NCBI GenBank assembly: GCA_020081605.1
Contig: JAHREC010000049.1
Location: 1,302,001 to 1,366,000, forward strand
Length of the DNA stretch: 64,000 nt
From: Albifimbria verrucaria
Lineage: Eukaryota; Ascomycota; Sordariomycetes; Hypocreales; Stachybotryaceae
Reading direction: 5' to 3'
Within the stretch, counting starts at the first letter, position 1; each line of letters begins with the position of its first letter. This document shows positions 25,349 through 37,474 of the stretch, one piece after another. The notes under the pieces are model-generated. The model had not been told where the DNA came from. It did not search any database and saw nothing but the letters and a program-made list of their open reading frames with translations. The translations under genes were made by a program, and so were the position numbers.

Positions 25349-28300
25349 TCAAAGTCTCCCGGTCCGAATCTCCTTTTCGAATATCTTGACACCCCATACG
25401 TCATAGAATTGTAAGGGTCCTACCGTCTTGAAACGAAGCCGAGTGCCGCAGTCAAAGCCGTCGTCTTCGCTTTCGCTTTCCGAATCCAAACCCTCCACTG
25501 GGAGCCACGGGAAAGGACCATCGGCTCCTGCTGTGACCGGCTGTTTTCCTTTATTTTTCCCTTTCGGGCGGTCTTGAGATTGAGCTGCCGAGGCCTCCAT
25601 GCTCTCTGACGGCCGTACGACACGATCCACGCGGTCGTCTTCCATGGCAATCCACTCCAGTCTTAGCTCCGGGTGGTGCGATAGGTTATCAACAATGAAC
25701 CTGAGGATCTCTCGCATAACCCAGATGCACGTATCGTTGTTCCTGAAGTGTAGGATGTTGATCGCTCGGAGGCTTATCAGCCCCGAAAAGTATTGCATGA
25801 AAGCATGCTAGCATCCTCGCGTTAGCCTCATCCTGAATGTCAATCAACACACATAGTTAAAGACGTCACTTACCACAGCATGTATGTTCATGCTGACCGC
25901 GAGTTCCTCAAGGCGGACTCCCCGCGAGCAGATGAGAATCATAGTCTTCTCGTTGGCGTCCCAGCTCGGCCCATTCGACTCATCCTTGATCATGAGGCGC
26001 TTCAACGTCATCATATGCTTCTTCAATACCAGCCGTCGAATTTGGTCAATCGTAGTGGAAGAGCGCGGGGCAAAGCTCTCGGGCTTGTGCTTCGCTCCTC
26101 GCTCGAGCAGGAATAGCTCATGTAGCTCATCCAACTGCGACATACACGTGAGGAAAGCGTTAGACACGTTGTCAGTGTAGACGCTGCGCAAAGACAATGG
26201 GTGTGACTTGTTCTCTTTGGCCAGCAGGGTCCAAATTGGTGCCTGGTTGCCCACGTTGAGCAAAGTGAGCTGCTTGAGACACCGCAGGTCAATGGCACGA
26301 GACAGCACAGATGCCTTGACGGGAATGAGATGGATGCTCAGGGATTCTAGCGAAAAACCTCGAGTATCTCGCACGTAGTCATCCATACGGCTTTGTGTGG
26401 CCTCAGCGCCAGCCTTAGCACCACCTCTTAGGATTTGGCCTTCCACAGCTTCGACTTCTGATTGGCAAGCTTCGACTTTACTTTGGATAATGCTGATGTT
26501 CTTACTGAAAGACCGAAGCTGCGCTTCTACCGTCTTGAGCTGTGGTAACAATTCAGCGGCGCTTGCGCCCGATTCCTGTAACTCTCGTATCTTCTGACCC
26601 AAGATCTCAGCCTGATTCTGATGCTGATGGATCCTAGATATCACGCTATCAGCATACGTCCTCTGCTCCATGATAGTAGCAATTGCATGATCCACGGCAG
26701 CCGATGAGGTAGTGGCTTTTGATGATGCTGTTGCTTTCTGAGACGTGGCTGGATCACCCGTAGCGGCGTGTTGGGATGTTTCGTCTTCAGCAACTGTGTC
26801 ATTGCCCCCACTGCTCGGCTGCGGCTCCACGACGTCGTCCGGAATGTCCTCGGCCCCATCCATTTGCGCAATATCGATATCCTCAGGCCGGATATCGTGA
26901 TCTGCGTTCTTCGGTTTGGGCGAGTGAAACGAAGTGCTCGCTTCGCCTGGGGATCGGTGTATGGCTCTGCTAGTGTGAGGTTCTCGGTCGGCTTTACAAG
27001 ATCCTTTGGGTCAGGAACAGTGGCTGGTTGTGAGGATTGAGCCACGGTCTCCTTGACAGAATCGACAGCCTCTGATGATCCACCCACGCGAACATCTTCA
27101 TTTCCAACGTCGCTGCTACCAATACCCTCATTGTTGGAGGCTGGTGGGGTTTGGGAGTCTGTTGCTGGAAGATCCCTGATGTCACATACTTTCGGGCCGC
27201 CTTTTCTATTGTGTCCAAGATATCCTGTTGAGATATCGACAGATCACGGGAACCGTTCATTAAGCACATCAACTTGGTGGAGACACCCTTAATAGAAGTC
27301 ACAAACTCCTCACGAGGGTCCTTAGCGCTTCCTCCTGGCGCAGCTTCGGCGTCCTTCTTGCCATCGTTTTCAGTTGTTTCGTTGGACTTTTGTCGCATGT
27401 GTGGTTTCTTGATCAAGTAGGGTTCAACATCGAATATCCGTCCTAGTACCGCCTCTTGAATCTTCCGCTCTTCTTGCGCACGGAAGACCTTGGCTGGACC
27501 AGTAGTGTCGAAGCTGGTGTTCTGCGACGCCGGGACCACCTGAAACTCATCATCTACATCAGAATCCTCGGGTTCGGAGTCTGGCGGAGGCTTCCGAGCC
27601 TGCATAGCTAGCGAGTCAGATAAAGACAACTGCAGTTCTGTAAGAGTAGATGACGACTGTTTCATGCAGATTCTGAGTTCGTTCACAATTTCGAGGTTGT
27701 CCATGTCTAGAACAGCTAGACTCTGAAGGTTCTTGAATCCGGATATGGTGGCTGGTTCCCTAATCGAGAGCCCCGTTTAGTTGACTTAGAGCGTGACAGC
27801 GACTTGGATGGAGGAACCAGTGCTGGAGGAGGGCCGGAAGGAATAGGCGGAGAGGTGGTTGGGGGTGGGAGCAAAGAAGAGCCGGCCGGAGCAGGGTCAG
27901 GCGATAGCGGTGACACCTCGTACCAGTGATTCAGCGGCGCGGGCGGGACCGGCTGGCTTTGTGGGATGATGGAAACGGGCAGCGGAGGGGCGGCATGTAG
28001 TAGGAATCGCCCGCTTGCATGCGCAGCTGCACCTTCTTGAGCGAGTGGATCTGATGCAGTACACGATAAACAGGCCTGCTCAGCTCAACGCGAATATTCC
28101 ATCTACGCGCGAAAGTGTAAGTAGGCGCAAAGGGGTGGTTAGGAGACGGTACCGCGAGACTGACCGAAATGCTTCCAGAGATTTGGCCTTCTTCAAGGTG
28201 AGGTATAGCAGTGAGTTGAGAAACTTGCCGCAGCTAGCGCTATAGAGGTATGACTGATATGACTGCTCCCCTTTTCACCGGCACTCAGGGTGTCCATGGA

Positions 28301-28647
28301 GAGGTCCTTCAGGTGCTTCGCATAGTTGTACTCGCTGGTGGTGAAGGTGTCGAGGCCACCAGCCAGGCCATCGATGGGAGAATCCAAATCCAGATCATCG
28401 TCGTCCGGGAAGATGATGTGGAAGTTCCGGTAGAGGAGGCCGGAAGCGAGTTCGTGGAAGTGCTTGGAGACGAGGGCGAGGCAAATGAGGTCGCCTTGAG
28501 CGCACTGGGAGGAAGGGTCAGTAAGTCATGGCCGAAGAGGTGGGGCGGCGGCGCATTTACATGGGAGAAGATATCGCGCTGAGTCTCGAGCGGGAGGTCG
28601 AGAAACGCGAGCCTCTTCTTGCCGCCGACAGTCTCCTCCGCAGACAT
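25349..28647 (-). CDS. Large F-box protein with leucine-rich segments
   Basis: An F-box protein of about 1,040 residues. The start at 28647 gives MSAEETVGGKKRLAFLDLP; the F-box continues across intron 1 (28560-28505) as DIFSHCAQGDLICLALVSKH. Further introns are 28164-28103 (EAFR/WNIRVEL) and 25873-25809 (GTAAGT, with GCTAAC before the acceptor). Leucine-rich segments (KNLQSLAVLDMDNLEIVNEL, CLKQLTLLNVG, LISLRAINILHF) suggest a substrate-binding LRR array. A low-complexity Pro/Ser region and an acidic middle part with a predicted coiled coil (QKIRELQESGASAAELL) separate them. Single-base losses break the frame near 28270, 27988, 27772, 27195 and 26930, the first three in four-base C runs (read on the + strand) or G runs. 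The likely role is an SCF adaptor; the substrate is unknown. Confidence 0.78.
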
Positions 28648-29648
28648 GGTCGGAGAGGCGGGGCTGGGAAGCAAAGCGGAGCGCAACGAAGCGGGAGATG
28701 CGATAGAGTCGGCAGCGGTTGGTCGAAAGCGATGAGAGGGGACCGGAGCTGGGGTAAGAGAGCGCTAAGGTCTGCGCCAAAATCGAGCAGCAAGGCGGTG
28801 GTAAGCGCGTGTCATGGAAGAGAGCGAGCGGAGCGACGGCCGAGCGAGAAGGGTAGAAGCCGTGGTGGAGTGGACAGGAGTGTAGATGGGATGGATGGGA
28901 CGGGACGGGATGGCGATGGAGATGGAGGTTGCAGATGGCCCCGTGCAGGGCCCAGGTTAGTGCTGGAGTGCGCTGGACCGTCAGTGGAGGAAAGCCCCGG
29001 AAAGCACCTGGCGCTGCGGGGCGGATCAACAATTCGCAGGCCATGTGGGCCGGTACCTGAGCATCCCGTCGCTGGTACCTTGCCTACGGTGGCTTCGTGT
29101 CCGCAGATGCCACCAACGCAGGGCTGGTTGGTGGTTGGCGAGCGCGACAATTGGTCTCGAGTCCAGGACGGGAAAGGAGGGGACGGATCCCTGGCATTTT
29201 TAGTTTGTGCATCTCTTGGTTGAGCAGATCGGCTGCATTCAGGTCGATATCTGTCTTGGGCCTCGGAGCCTTACCATGTAGGTACCTGGGTAGCCCGGGC
29301 CTAACGGGCGAAGGTACACGGATACAGGGCGTGGGTACATGGTAGGCTGGTGGCAGTCTGGAGATTTTTTGGAGTGGGGAATGATCTTCACTGTACATAG
29401 TAATGGCTAGCCACCAGGAGGAGCTCTGAATCCGGAGTAACGGATGGTCTAAAAAAGTGTAAAGGTGAAACATGGGCAAGTGGACGGAACAGGAATATTT
29501 TTGGTTCAGTCAAGCGTGAATTTCTGTGAGGGCATGTTTTTTTTACACTGATAGACTGAGAGACTGACAGACGCTTGCTGCATGCGACTCACAGAATACC
29601 TACCGTGGAAGTACTACAGTTTGTACCATACTCTGCACTACAGCACGT

Positions 29649-29692
29649 GGATATGGATATGGATATGGATATGGATAGGGTTAGGGGTAGGG
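29649..29692 (+). repeat. GGATAT hexanucleotide repeat ending in telomere-like sequence
   Basis: Four to five tandem copies of GGATAT run into GGATAGGGTTAGGGG, which contains one TTAGGG-type telomere unit. The tract is intergenic and short. Confidence 0.7.
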
Positions 29693-30114
29693 AAATGCAT
29701 GCGTATTATCGCCCGAGTCAACTCCAACCTTGGCGACAAGGGGTGAGCAGCAATTTCTTCAGCGTCGCACAGAACGGCTCTGGTCGAACCTGAATCTGGG
29801 AAGATCCTCCGAAGCGGCTGAATCAATGTATGCACTAGTCAGCATCTGCCTAGACATGAGTCTATGTGAAGTGGTCAGAGAGTCATGCTATCAATGCCTG
29901 TGCATGCAGTCACGGAAGTTGCTTGGTGGAGGTAGGTAAGGTAGCCAACGCTGTTTGTCGCGCCCCGCATCCGGGTGGTGTAAAAGATGGGGTTGAGGGG
30001 GTACAGTACAGGTGGGTGGGTGATTAATGGCTTTTAATTATAACTACAGCTGTGGAGGAGTGAGTAAACCAAGAACGAGAAGACGAGACACAAAATAATA
30101 AAGAGAGCTTCCGA

Positions 30115-30187
30115 ACAGAGAAGGGAAGAAAGAAAGAAAGAAGAAGAAGAAGAAGGAGAAGAGAAAAAAAAAAGGAAAAAAGAAAGG
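30115..30187 (+). repeat. Purine tract (AAAG/GAA repeats)
   Basis: About 70 bases of nearly uninterrupted purine: AAAG units, then AAG units, then an A run. It lies some 830 bp upstream of the gene starting at 31013. Confidence 0.7.
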
Positions 30188-30485
30188 CCCTCATGCAAGT
30201 TAATCCATCTCTTACTCTCTCGTCTTTTCTCTGCTGACAGCTGGGGCCGTAAACGGGCATTGGTGTTTCACAAACAACCTGGCCACCCAGATCCTTCCAC
30301 CAATCCGTCGCCGGCTAGCGTACCGGGGACTGGGGATCTCTCGAGCCGTTAGTTGGCTAGTTGGCCTCGATGGACCCCAAAACGGGACGGGCCCTCACTG
30401 GGCTCCCTGTGAGTGGCGCTCTGCACGCTGCGGCTCAGCAAACACTTCGCTAAAAATAATCCCAGTTGGCTCGCGAGCTACAGTG

Positions 30486-30522
30486 CCACTGACCACTGAC
30501 CACTGACCACTTACCACTTACC
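30486..30522 (+). repeat. Tandem 7-bp repeat (CCACTGA)
   Basis: Three exact and two diverged copies of a seven-base unit, drifting from CCACTGA to CCACTTA. It lies about 500 bp upstream of the start at 31013. Confidence 0.65.
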
Positions 30523-31012
30523 TACTTAGCTGTCTCTCTTGGCCTTGCCTTGCCTTGCCTTTTCCCTCTTCCCCACATAAAACCCATAAGGCTGCGTACG
30601 TGTGTCAGATGGGATGGGTTGGTTCACTTGTCTTCTTCCTCCTTTCTGCATGCTGTATCTGTTTTCTTCTTCTTCTTGTTGAGTTCCTGTCCGCAAACCA
30701 CCCTGCAGCCGGCCCTCGTCTTCGCCCTCTGGCCAAGCAACGGCTCCTCATCGCTTGGTTTCCTGCCATTCGTTCTCCGTCGCGCAGCCCGTTCGTTTGC
30801 CGTTGCTGATTCTTCCTCTTCCTCCTACCTTGATTGGTTCTTCTTCTGCCTTGCATCCTTGAGAGGGGTATCGCCTCTCCTCGACCAACCGTGAAGGCCA
30901 CCCACATCCGTCGCCAATAAGACACCCGCTGTTTCTTCCCATCTTACAATTCGGCCATATTCCATCATCGCACGCGCCTCGTTGTCTCACAATCCGCCTC
31001 CCCAATCTCGCA

Positions 31013-33041
31013 ATGGCAGACGTCGAGGAGCCTCAGTACACCACCCTGGCCGAGCGCATCGCCGCCTTGAACAAACAAAAGAACTTCAACCCCGACGAGC
31101 AACCCCGGAAACGAGCTCCACCTCCCCACCTCCAGTCCGTCCTGCTTCCGACGTGCGCAGCAAGACAGCGCCCTCATACCAGCCCTAGATCGCTCGCAGC
31201 AGTCCAGCCCAAGTGTGCCTCCGAGGCCTACCAAGTCCCAGGCGCCACCGCCCCTGCCTCGTCGCGATACACAAAACTCCCAAGTCTCACAACCCGATGT
31301 TACACAGGCCTCCCGCTCGCCTCCGCCTCTGCCTTCTCGCACCTCGTCATCTCAAACTATCCCAGCCATCCCATCTCGGCCCAGCACGGCCCAGCGTCCC
31401 CTTGAACGGCCGACGTAGCTCTGCCTCATCTCAGCTGTCCATCCGCTCCGCTAACTCGGCATCTTCAGTTGGCTATTCTCTGTCATCGACGACGAGCAAT
31501 GGATCCAATGGCGTGGCTCGCAAAGTGCCTCCCGCATTCAACCCGTCCACGCTGCCACCCCTCCCTCCTACCAAGCGCGAGCGGGAAGCACAGGCCGCCC
31601 AAGAAGCCGCTGCTGCAGAAGTTGCTGCAGCTAGGAAGCAGCACAAGCCCGTGAGAACAGGACCCGAGAGTTGGCCTCTAGGACTGCAGTAAAGTCCAAA
31701 GAGCCGCTTATTCCCGCCCGCTCTGCGCCCGCTGTTCTCCCTCCCAGACCCGCTACGGCAACCTCGAAACGTGCTCTGCCACCTGTGCTTCCAAGCAGAC
31801 CCTCGAGGACTAATATCAGAGGATTCGACAGCTCGCGGCAGCAAGAAGATGCAGAAATCCCCCAGTCCCTCCAGCTCGGCCTCGCCCTGCCTCCGACGAC
31901 GCCCCTCCACCCATTCCCATGGCTTCTCGTCCAACTGCAGCTCAAATCGATGCCGCATCGACTCGAACCGCACCGCCCGCACCTCAGGACGACTGTTGGG
32001 TTTGTCGTGACTGGAGCGGTCCCGATAATGTAGCAGCTCAGTACCCTAAAGACTCGCTTCCACGTAGTGACCCAGTCGGCTACCTTGCTCATCACCTGTG
32101 CAGTCCTTTCCCCTCTTACACCGATAAGGCTCGGGCAATCTTCACCTGGTTTCATTACAACATTCTATACGACACCGTCAACTTCTTCGCAAAGACTGTC
32201 AAGCATATGAGTGTTGAGGACACCATCTTCACCGGCAAGGCTGTTTGCCAAGGCTATGCTGAGACGTACAAAGCCATTGCCCGGCGAGCCGGTCTTGAAT
32301 GTGAGCTGGTGAGTGGTCACGGAAAAGGTTACGGGCATAGCCCCTTGAAGCCGGGCGAGCAGCCACCCCTCCCAATCCAACTGGCCATGCATGGAACGCA
32401 GTCCGCATCGATGGGGGCGTCTGGAAGTTGATCGATGCTTGCTGGGGCGCGGGTCATCTTGGAGACGACAATCAATACAAGCAAAAGTTCGACCCCACCG
32501 AATTTACGATGCCCAATGACAAGTTCTCTTGGAAGCACTTCCCGCGCGATTCCAAGTATCAGCACCGAGATGATGGTCGCATCATGAGCTGGGAGGAATA
32601 TTTTATCGGCCCGTTCAAGGGCGAACCGCCCATCGTCTTCGGCACGGCCAAGGAAGAAGGCATACTGGAGGAGAGCATAGAGCCAAAGATACGGCAAATC
32701 CAAGTCTACAGTGGCGAGATCGTGCGGTTCCAATTCTCAAAGATTTGCGAACACTGGAGATCAGAAACTCACGGGAAGGGAAAGCCTCCCTGTTACTCCT
32801 CGAAATCCATGGTCTCGATGGCCGGAAAGACGAGATGGTCCCGATGGAGACGGACGGCTACTGGCACTGGGTCGACGTGAACGCGCGGGACCTCGGAGCC
32901 CCTGGCCAATCTGTCCAGGTTGCTCAAATCACCTCGGTACAGGACAAGGACGCGCGAGGTATCTCCGCGCGCGAGTTCCTCTCCAAGAAGGGCAAGGTCG
33001 GCATGGCGTGGACATATGTCATGAAGTGGGAGCTAGTTTAG
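31013..33041 (+). CDS. Proline-rich protein with C-terminal transglutaminase-like domain (Cyk3-like)
   Basis: Single-exon gene for about 678 residues. The start at 31013 gives MADVEEPQYTTLAERIAALN. The N-terminal half is low-complexity and proline-rich (PPPLPRR, PPPLPSR, PPLPPTKRERE), typical of SH3-ligand scaffolds. The C-terminal half is a transglutaminase-like domain with the Cys-His-Asp triad visible: Cys in FTGKAVCQGYAETYK, His in GHAWNAVRIDG, Asp in WKLIDACWG. Related fungal proteins include the cytokinesis factor Cyk3, where the fold often acts without catalysis; here the triad residues are present. No SH3 domain is seen in the visible N-terminus, so the Cyk3 link is inference. The frame is interrupted near 31125, 31187, 31400, 31665, 31872, 32370 and 32790, mostly in C runs; allowing for about eight lost bases gives a multiple of three. 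Confidence 0.8.
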
Positions 33042-33593
33042 GCGGTTTTGTGTCCTTATTTTTCGGGGATTTGGGAAATGCTCGTAGCAGGGTTCATATA
33101 TGCAAGCGATTTGTTCATGGGCATCACGGGGTCATGGATTCCCTTTTGAATTGTGTCGACAACTCGCTATGGTATAAAATCTATTATTATATGTTTATGA
33201 AGAAGGAATATCTCATATATTAGCATAATCCCCTCTGAGGGGCTTAATACATATACATTTGGCATGTAAAAGAAATTTTTATTGCAGTTTTTTCCTGCTG
33301 CAATTTTTTACCTTGTGAATCCAAGAATGCAGACTCTAGAATCATGTTTCTCAACGCGCCATTGGACCATTTCTAAGAGCAGTCAAAGGCATCTCAAGAA
33401 TTCTGGAGCAATATGGGATGAGCTCCACTTCGTGATGATATGATATCGGTCTACCTTCTCATCTGAAAGGCTGTTCGACGTGCCAATCTGCGAACATAAG
33501 CTAGTAAATGCTTCACAAAGGGCCTATCAAATGGATCCTAACCCAATGTCTTTTTGTTTCTAGTTTGAATGTAACTTCTTGTCATCTTTTCAA
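33042..33593. other. Convergent 3' intergenic region, AT-rich
   Basis: A 552-bp AT-rich stretch between the stop codons of the transglutaminase-like gene (+) and the MFS gene (-), with T runs near 33274-33310. It probably contains the 3' UTRs; no gene is seen. Confidence 0.55.
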
Positions 33594-35407
33594 CTACAAC
33601 TTCATCGGGAACCTCAGTCTCATCCACTTGCCATACCGGCGTATCAGCAACGGAATAGGAATCATGGCTACGGCCACGAATCCCAGCAGCGACGAGCCCC
33701 ATCCCACACCCAGCGATTCATACATCTTCGGCCCGGCTAGTGGCAGGAACGCTGCAACAGCGCACCGCAGAACGGCAAAGGCAGCCAAACAGCTCGCCGC
33801 GTAGGGCGCGTAGGCGTCGACCAGGTACGCCTGAATGGGCAGCCAGATGCCGATAATGCCAATAGAGAAAGGTAGCAGGCCCAGGATTGGCACGATCCAG
33901 TGTACAGCCTTGTCTGCCGCCCAACCGTACCAGAAAAAGGTAAGGGTAGGATGGTTGCGTTCCAAATTACCGCAGGCAGACGCATCTCAGGCTCGTACAC
34001 GCCGTTGTTGGCTGCAGTGAGCCGCACGACGGTCTTGTCAGACAGACGATTGAAGAGAACCAGGCCAATGACGTAGCCAACAAGAATGGCAAGGTAGACC
34101 AATCCTGAGATACCGATGCTCCAGCCATAGGCACCGCGGAAGATGAGGGGAATGGTGTTGAAAAGCAAGTATAGACATCCATAGGCGAAAGCCACGTAAA
34201 GAGAAACGCTGAAAATGATGGCTGACTGAAAGAGCATCCTGAAGGGCCGCGTCAAGCCAGTTATGAGAATCTGTTTCGTAGTGCGTACAGCAACATCCGG
34301 GTCAACGTAGCAACTACGTAGCTCCGGACGGTTGAGCTCGCGGCGCAGCTTGAGCGTCTTTCGGTGAATGAGAACCTGATGGTTTGTCTCGCGGCTGAAC
34401 ACCGCCATACCGACCGTAGCGATCGTGGCCGGAATGAAAGTAACCCAGTTGACCCATCGCCACCCAACCTGTTCAGAGACGAAGCCGCCGATGAGAGGCC
34501 CACACGAGGGGCCGAGGATGGGGCCGACCATCCACATGGTCATGGCGCGGCCCCTCTCGGCCACTGGGAACATGTCTGCGATAATACCACCGCCCACGGT
34601 CTGGCAGGCAGAACCGCCAACGCCGGAGAGGAAGCGGAAGACAATCAAGCCATTTAGTGTAGGGAGAGGGCACAGCCGATGAGCCAAACGCAGAAGAAGA
34701 TATTAGCGGCGATAAGGACGATGTTACGACCATAGATCTCAGACAGAGGCGACAAAAAGAGCGGACCGACGCAGTAACCCAGCAAGAAGATGCTGACAGG
34801 CATGGAGGCCAGAGTCAGGTTGGTCTCTCCGTAATCGCGCGCGACGAACGTAATAGCCGGTGCAAGAATCGACGAGGCAAACGGCGTCATGAAGGTAATG
34901 GCAGAGAGAAGGACGATGATAAGCCACTTGCGGCCGCTGGTGAAGTTGAGGGGCATCTCAGGGTCTGTCTGGCTATCCCAGCCAACGATACCAGCATCGA
35001 GGTCGGTAACAGGTATGGGCGGCGGTGGAGGTGGGTTTTCCTTCTGGGTTTTGCCTCGGGACAGACGAGAGAGAGCACTACGGTGAGTCTTTTGGCTGGC
35101 GTTGGTCTGTATCCTTTGAATTTGGACGTCGGCCTGTTAATCGTTAGAAGGAGTAAGAATATAGGCGAACAGTATATTGTTGAAAGCATACCGCTTCAGC
35201 TTCAACATCCTCCATAGTTAGATTCGGGTTCTTCATCGTCGTTTTCCCCGCCTTTTCGTTCAACTCGTCCGCCGACGTCTCATCATTCTCACGAGCATCC
35301 ATCACTGCGCCCTTGTGGGACATGTCTTGCTCATCCACTCTGGTGCCTGCGTCTGTGTCATCGCATGAGTCCACCTCGGGTGTCTTTGGCTTCCCAACAG
35401 CTTGCAT
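33594..35407 (-). CDS. MFS transporter, DHA1 drug:H+ antiporter type
   Basis: A 12-helix major facilitator protein of about 585 residues, predicted to export small molecules from the cytosol in exchange for protons. The start at 35407 (MQAVGKPKTP) opens a hydrophilic N-terminal tail split by an intron (35191-35134). The membrane part begins SGRKWLIIVLLSAITFMTPF. The MFS motif A between helices 2 and 3 is visible as GPLFLSPLSEIYGRN, and the antiporter motif C-type glycine/proline stretch as MVGPILGPSCGPLIGGF. The cytosolic loop (TNHQVLIHRKTLKLRRELNR) and the second half through GIWLPIQAYLVDAYAPYAAS are complete. Two single-base losses break the frame: about 34665 (CTCTCCC) and about 33964 (TTT). 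The stop is at 33594. The substrate cannot be told from sequence. It is divergent from alg7 across 2 kb. Confidence 0.87.
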
Positions 35408-37474
35408 GACCGATATAGGATTCTGTATCGACTTGTACTGAAGGTGAAGTTCAACGTCGTAGGACAGGTCACGGCAGTTCTTGTAATAATAAACATAGAC
35501 AATCAGCGTTGGTAGGACAAAGGATTTAAGCCGGAGTTACGGTTTGTAGAGGAGAGAGCTGGAATCAATATGGCTAAGGCCGGTTAATACCGGTCATGTT
35601 AACCTTTCAAGGTAAAAATGCAAGAATCGGGAGAGAGACGGGGCATGATGATATGGCTGCGGGATCGACATGGATTTCTGCATGGTCCAGGATTGGGCTT
35701 CCATCCTTGTCAGGAGCACCGAGTTCGGCTCCGGGTGCTAGGGCGTACTGGCTGTTAGGGCGCGCTGGCCTGACTGCAATTGTGCACAGCTATTACGGGG
35801 GTCTTGAGTCAGGTACCGTGGCTGAAAGCATTTGCTATGACGTGCGAACTTGGATATCGTCGTAGAGCTCCTTGGCGCGCCCTTCGAGAGGGGAGGCATA
35901 TGCCTCGAAACATTCCTTCTGCAGTGAAGATGGATCTGGGATTGGATAAGGGGAAATATTCGGCCAGCTGCCCCGGATGGAACCATCCATATCCGTTGTG
36001 TTGGTGATAGGACGAAAGTTCGAGCCGAAAGGGAAAACAGAGCCCTCCAGACAAGGTTGGAGCCCCGCAGGACCCCGACTCCGCGCGAAGGGCGTCGACG
36101 TCTTAAGGCTTGCTTGGGCTTGGCATCAGAGGCAACCGCTCTGGTGAGCTCGCCAAAGCCGGTCAGTCAAGCCGTCGATCCAGGCGGTTGTTGGGGAAGG
36201 TTGCCGTTCTTGAGAGGGGCGCTTTGCCGAATTCCCGGGCCATGCAGATTTAGAGGCGGGAAAGGTGACGACATATGCAGCTGCGGCTGGGCTTACGGTG
36301 CTGAACCCTGGGCAGGCAAGTCATCAATGGTAGAGCCTATCATCATGTGTTGCGCTGCGCAGATGCGCGGGAGCGGATGTGACCCTGGTCGTCGCGCGAG
36401 ATCGGATGCCGGTACTTCATGCAGATAGACGTAATCGAGGTGTAAACATGGTGTTGGCTTTTACGATGAGGGTGTCGTAGATTCTTGCTGAATGCATGCT
36501 CTGAGACAAAGTGACGGTCTTGAGAGAATGAAGCCAAGGAGCGAAGGGGGCCCAGCGATTGGTAAAACTAAGTGGAGGTCTGTCTGACAGGTCACTCCAC
36601 TCTACTACGGATCGTGCCTTCCCGTCTTGTCATTGGCAGGCGCATTCTCCAACAGGAAATTCTACTCGTCGAGTCCCCAAAGCGGTGATTAACAGACGAA
36701 CGTGGGTATCTGTAGAACATTTGTTCAGCCTGTTAATCAAATTTCACCTAATTAATGCCATATGTATCACGGTAACTGCCACCTCTTTATTTTCTACAGA
36801 CTTATGCATTGATTCATTCTCCAAAAGAGGAGCATTCAATACAGAACCTTTACAATACCAAAAAGCCATGTCCCTTAATTACCTACCTTCTGGCACCTAC
36901 CTACTAGTACCTAGGTACCTTGTAGGTGCCTCCAGTCTGGCACTGGCAGGCAGGCAGGTAGGTACCTTGTAAAGTGGCTATACGTACCGCCGCGACACGT
37001 GTTTCCAAACTCCCACCACAGCTCTAGCTCTCACATGGATGCTCCATCTTTTCCACCCTCCTCCAAGTGCCGAAACCAGCCGTCAATCCAAGGAGCTCTT
37101 TTCCGAACAACGTGTCATCTCCCTCTCGCCGGGCAACGACGCGCATCGCAGCACCACACCTGGATGCACAATCGCTGGCAAGTCGAATCCTCTGCTGTGG
37201 ACATGCTCTGGCAATATCGGGAAGCCGGCATGCTTTGTGCCACCTCTCGACTAACTTGTGAAAGCAGCTGGTTCGGCGTCAAGCTTCCTTCCGCGCGATA
37301 GTCGATATCCTCCACCTCATGCGAACGCCTTGGTCCCGACCACTGCAACACCTCGCAACGCGATACTTTAATCCAACCCCAGCTTTCCCCGATAATGCGC
37401 TTCACGTCCTCCACCATCTCGACATCCCGCTCTCCAAGCCGGTCGTAAGCCCCGTCCGCTTCTCTCTGCCCGCC
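35408..37474. other. Divergent intergenic region, MFS gene / alg7
   Basis: A 2.1-kb interval between two start codons. GC content is high at 35.7-36.4 kb and lower afterwards. It contains a cluster of TACCT/GGTACC words at about 36880-36972. No frame with recognisable motifs was found; the longest are GC-driven. Confidence 0.5.
36880..36972. repeat. Cluster of TACCT / AGGTACCT words
   Basis: The pentamer TACCT or its complement AGGTA recurs about seven times in 90 bp, including the palindrome ACCTAGGTACCT. The cluster lies about 500 bp upstream of alg7. Similar words recur in other intergenic regions of this window. Confidence 0.55.

Larger units (their letters stand above)
28648..31012. other. 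Divergent intergenic region with simple repeats
   Basis: A 2.4-kb interval between the start codons of the F-box gene (-) and the transglutaminase-like gene (+). It holds several GGTACC words (29053-29080, 29279-29290), a GGATAT repeat, a long purine tract and a tandem CCACTGA repeat, listed separately. Long GC-rich frames near 28530-29220 are shadows without motifs. Confidence 0.55.

Noticed and set aside
28528..29223. 231-codon + strand frame over the start of the second F-box gene
   Set aside because: It overlaps the first two exons antisense and its translation is Arg/Gly-rich with no motif.
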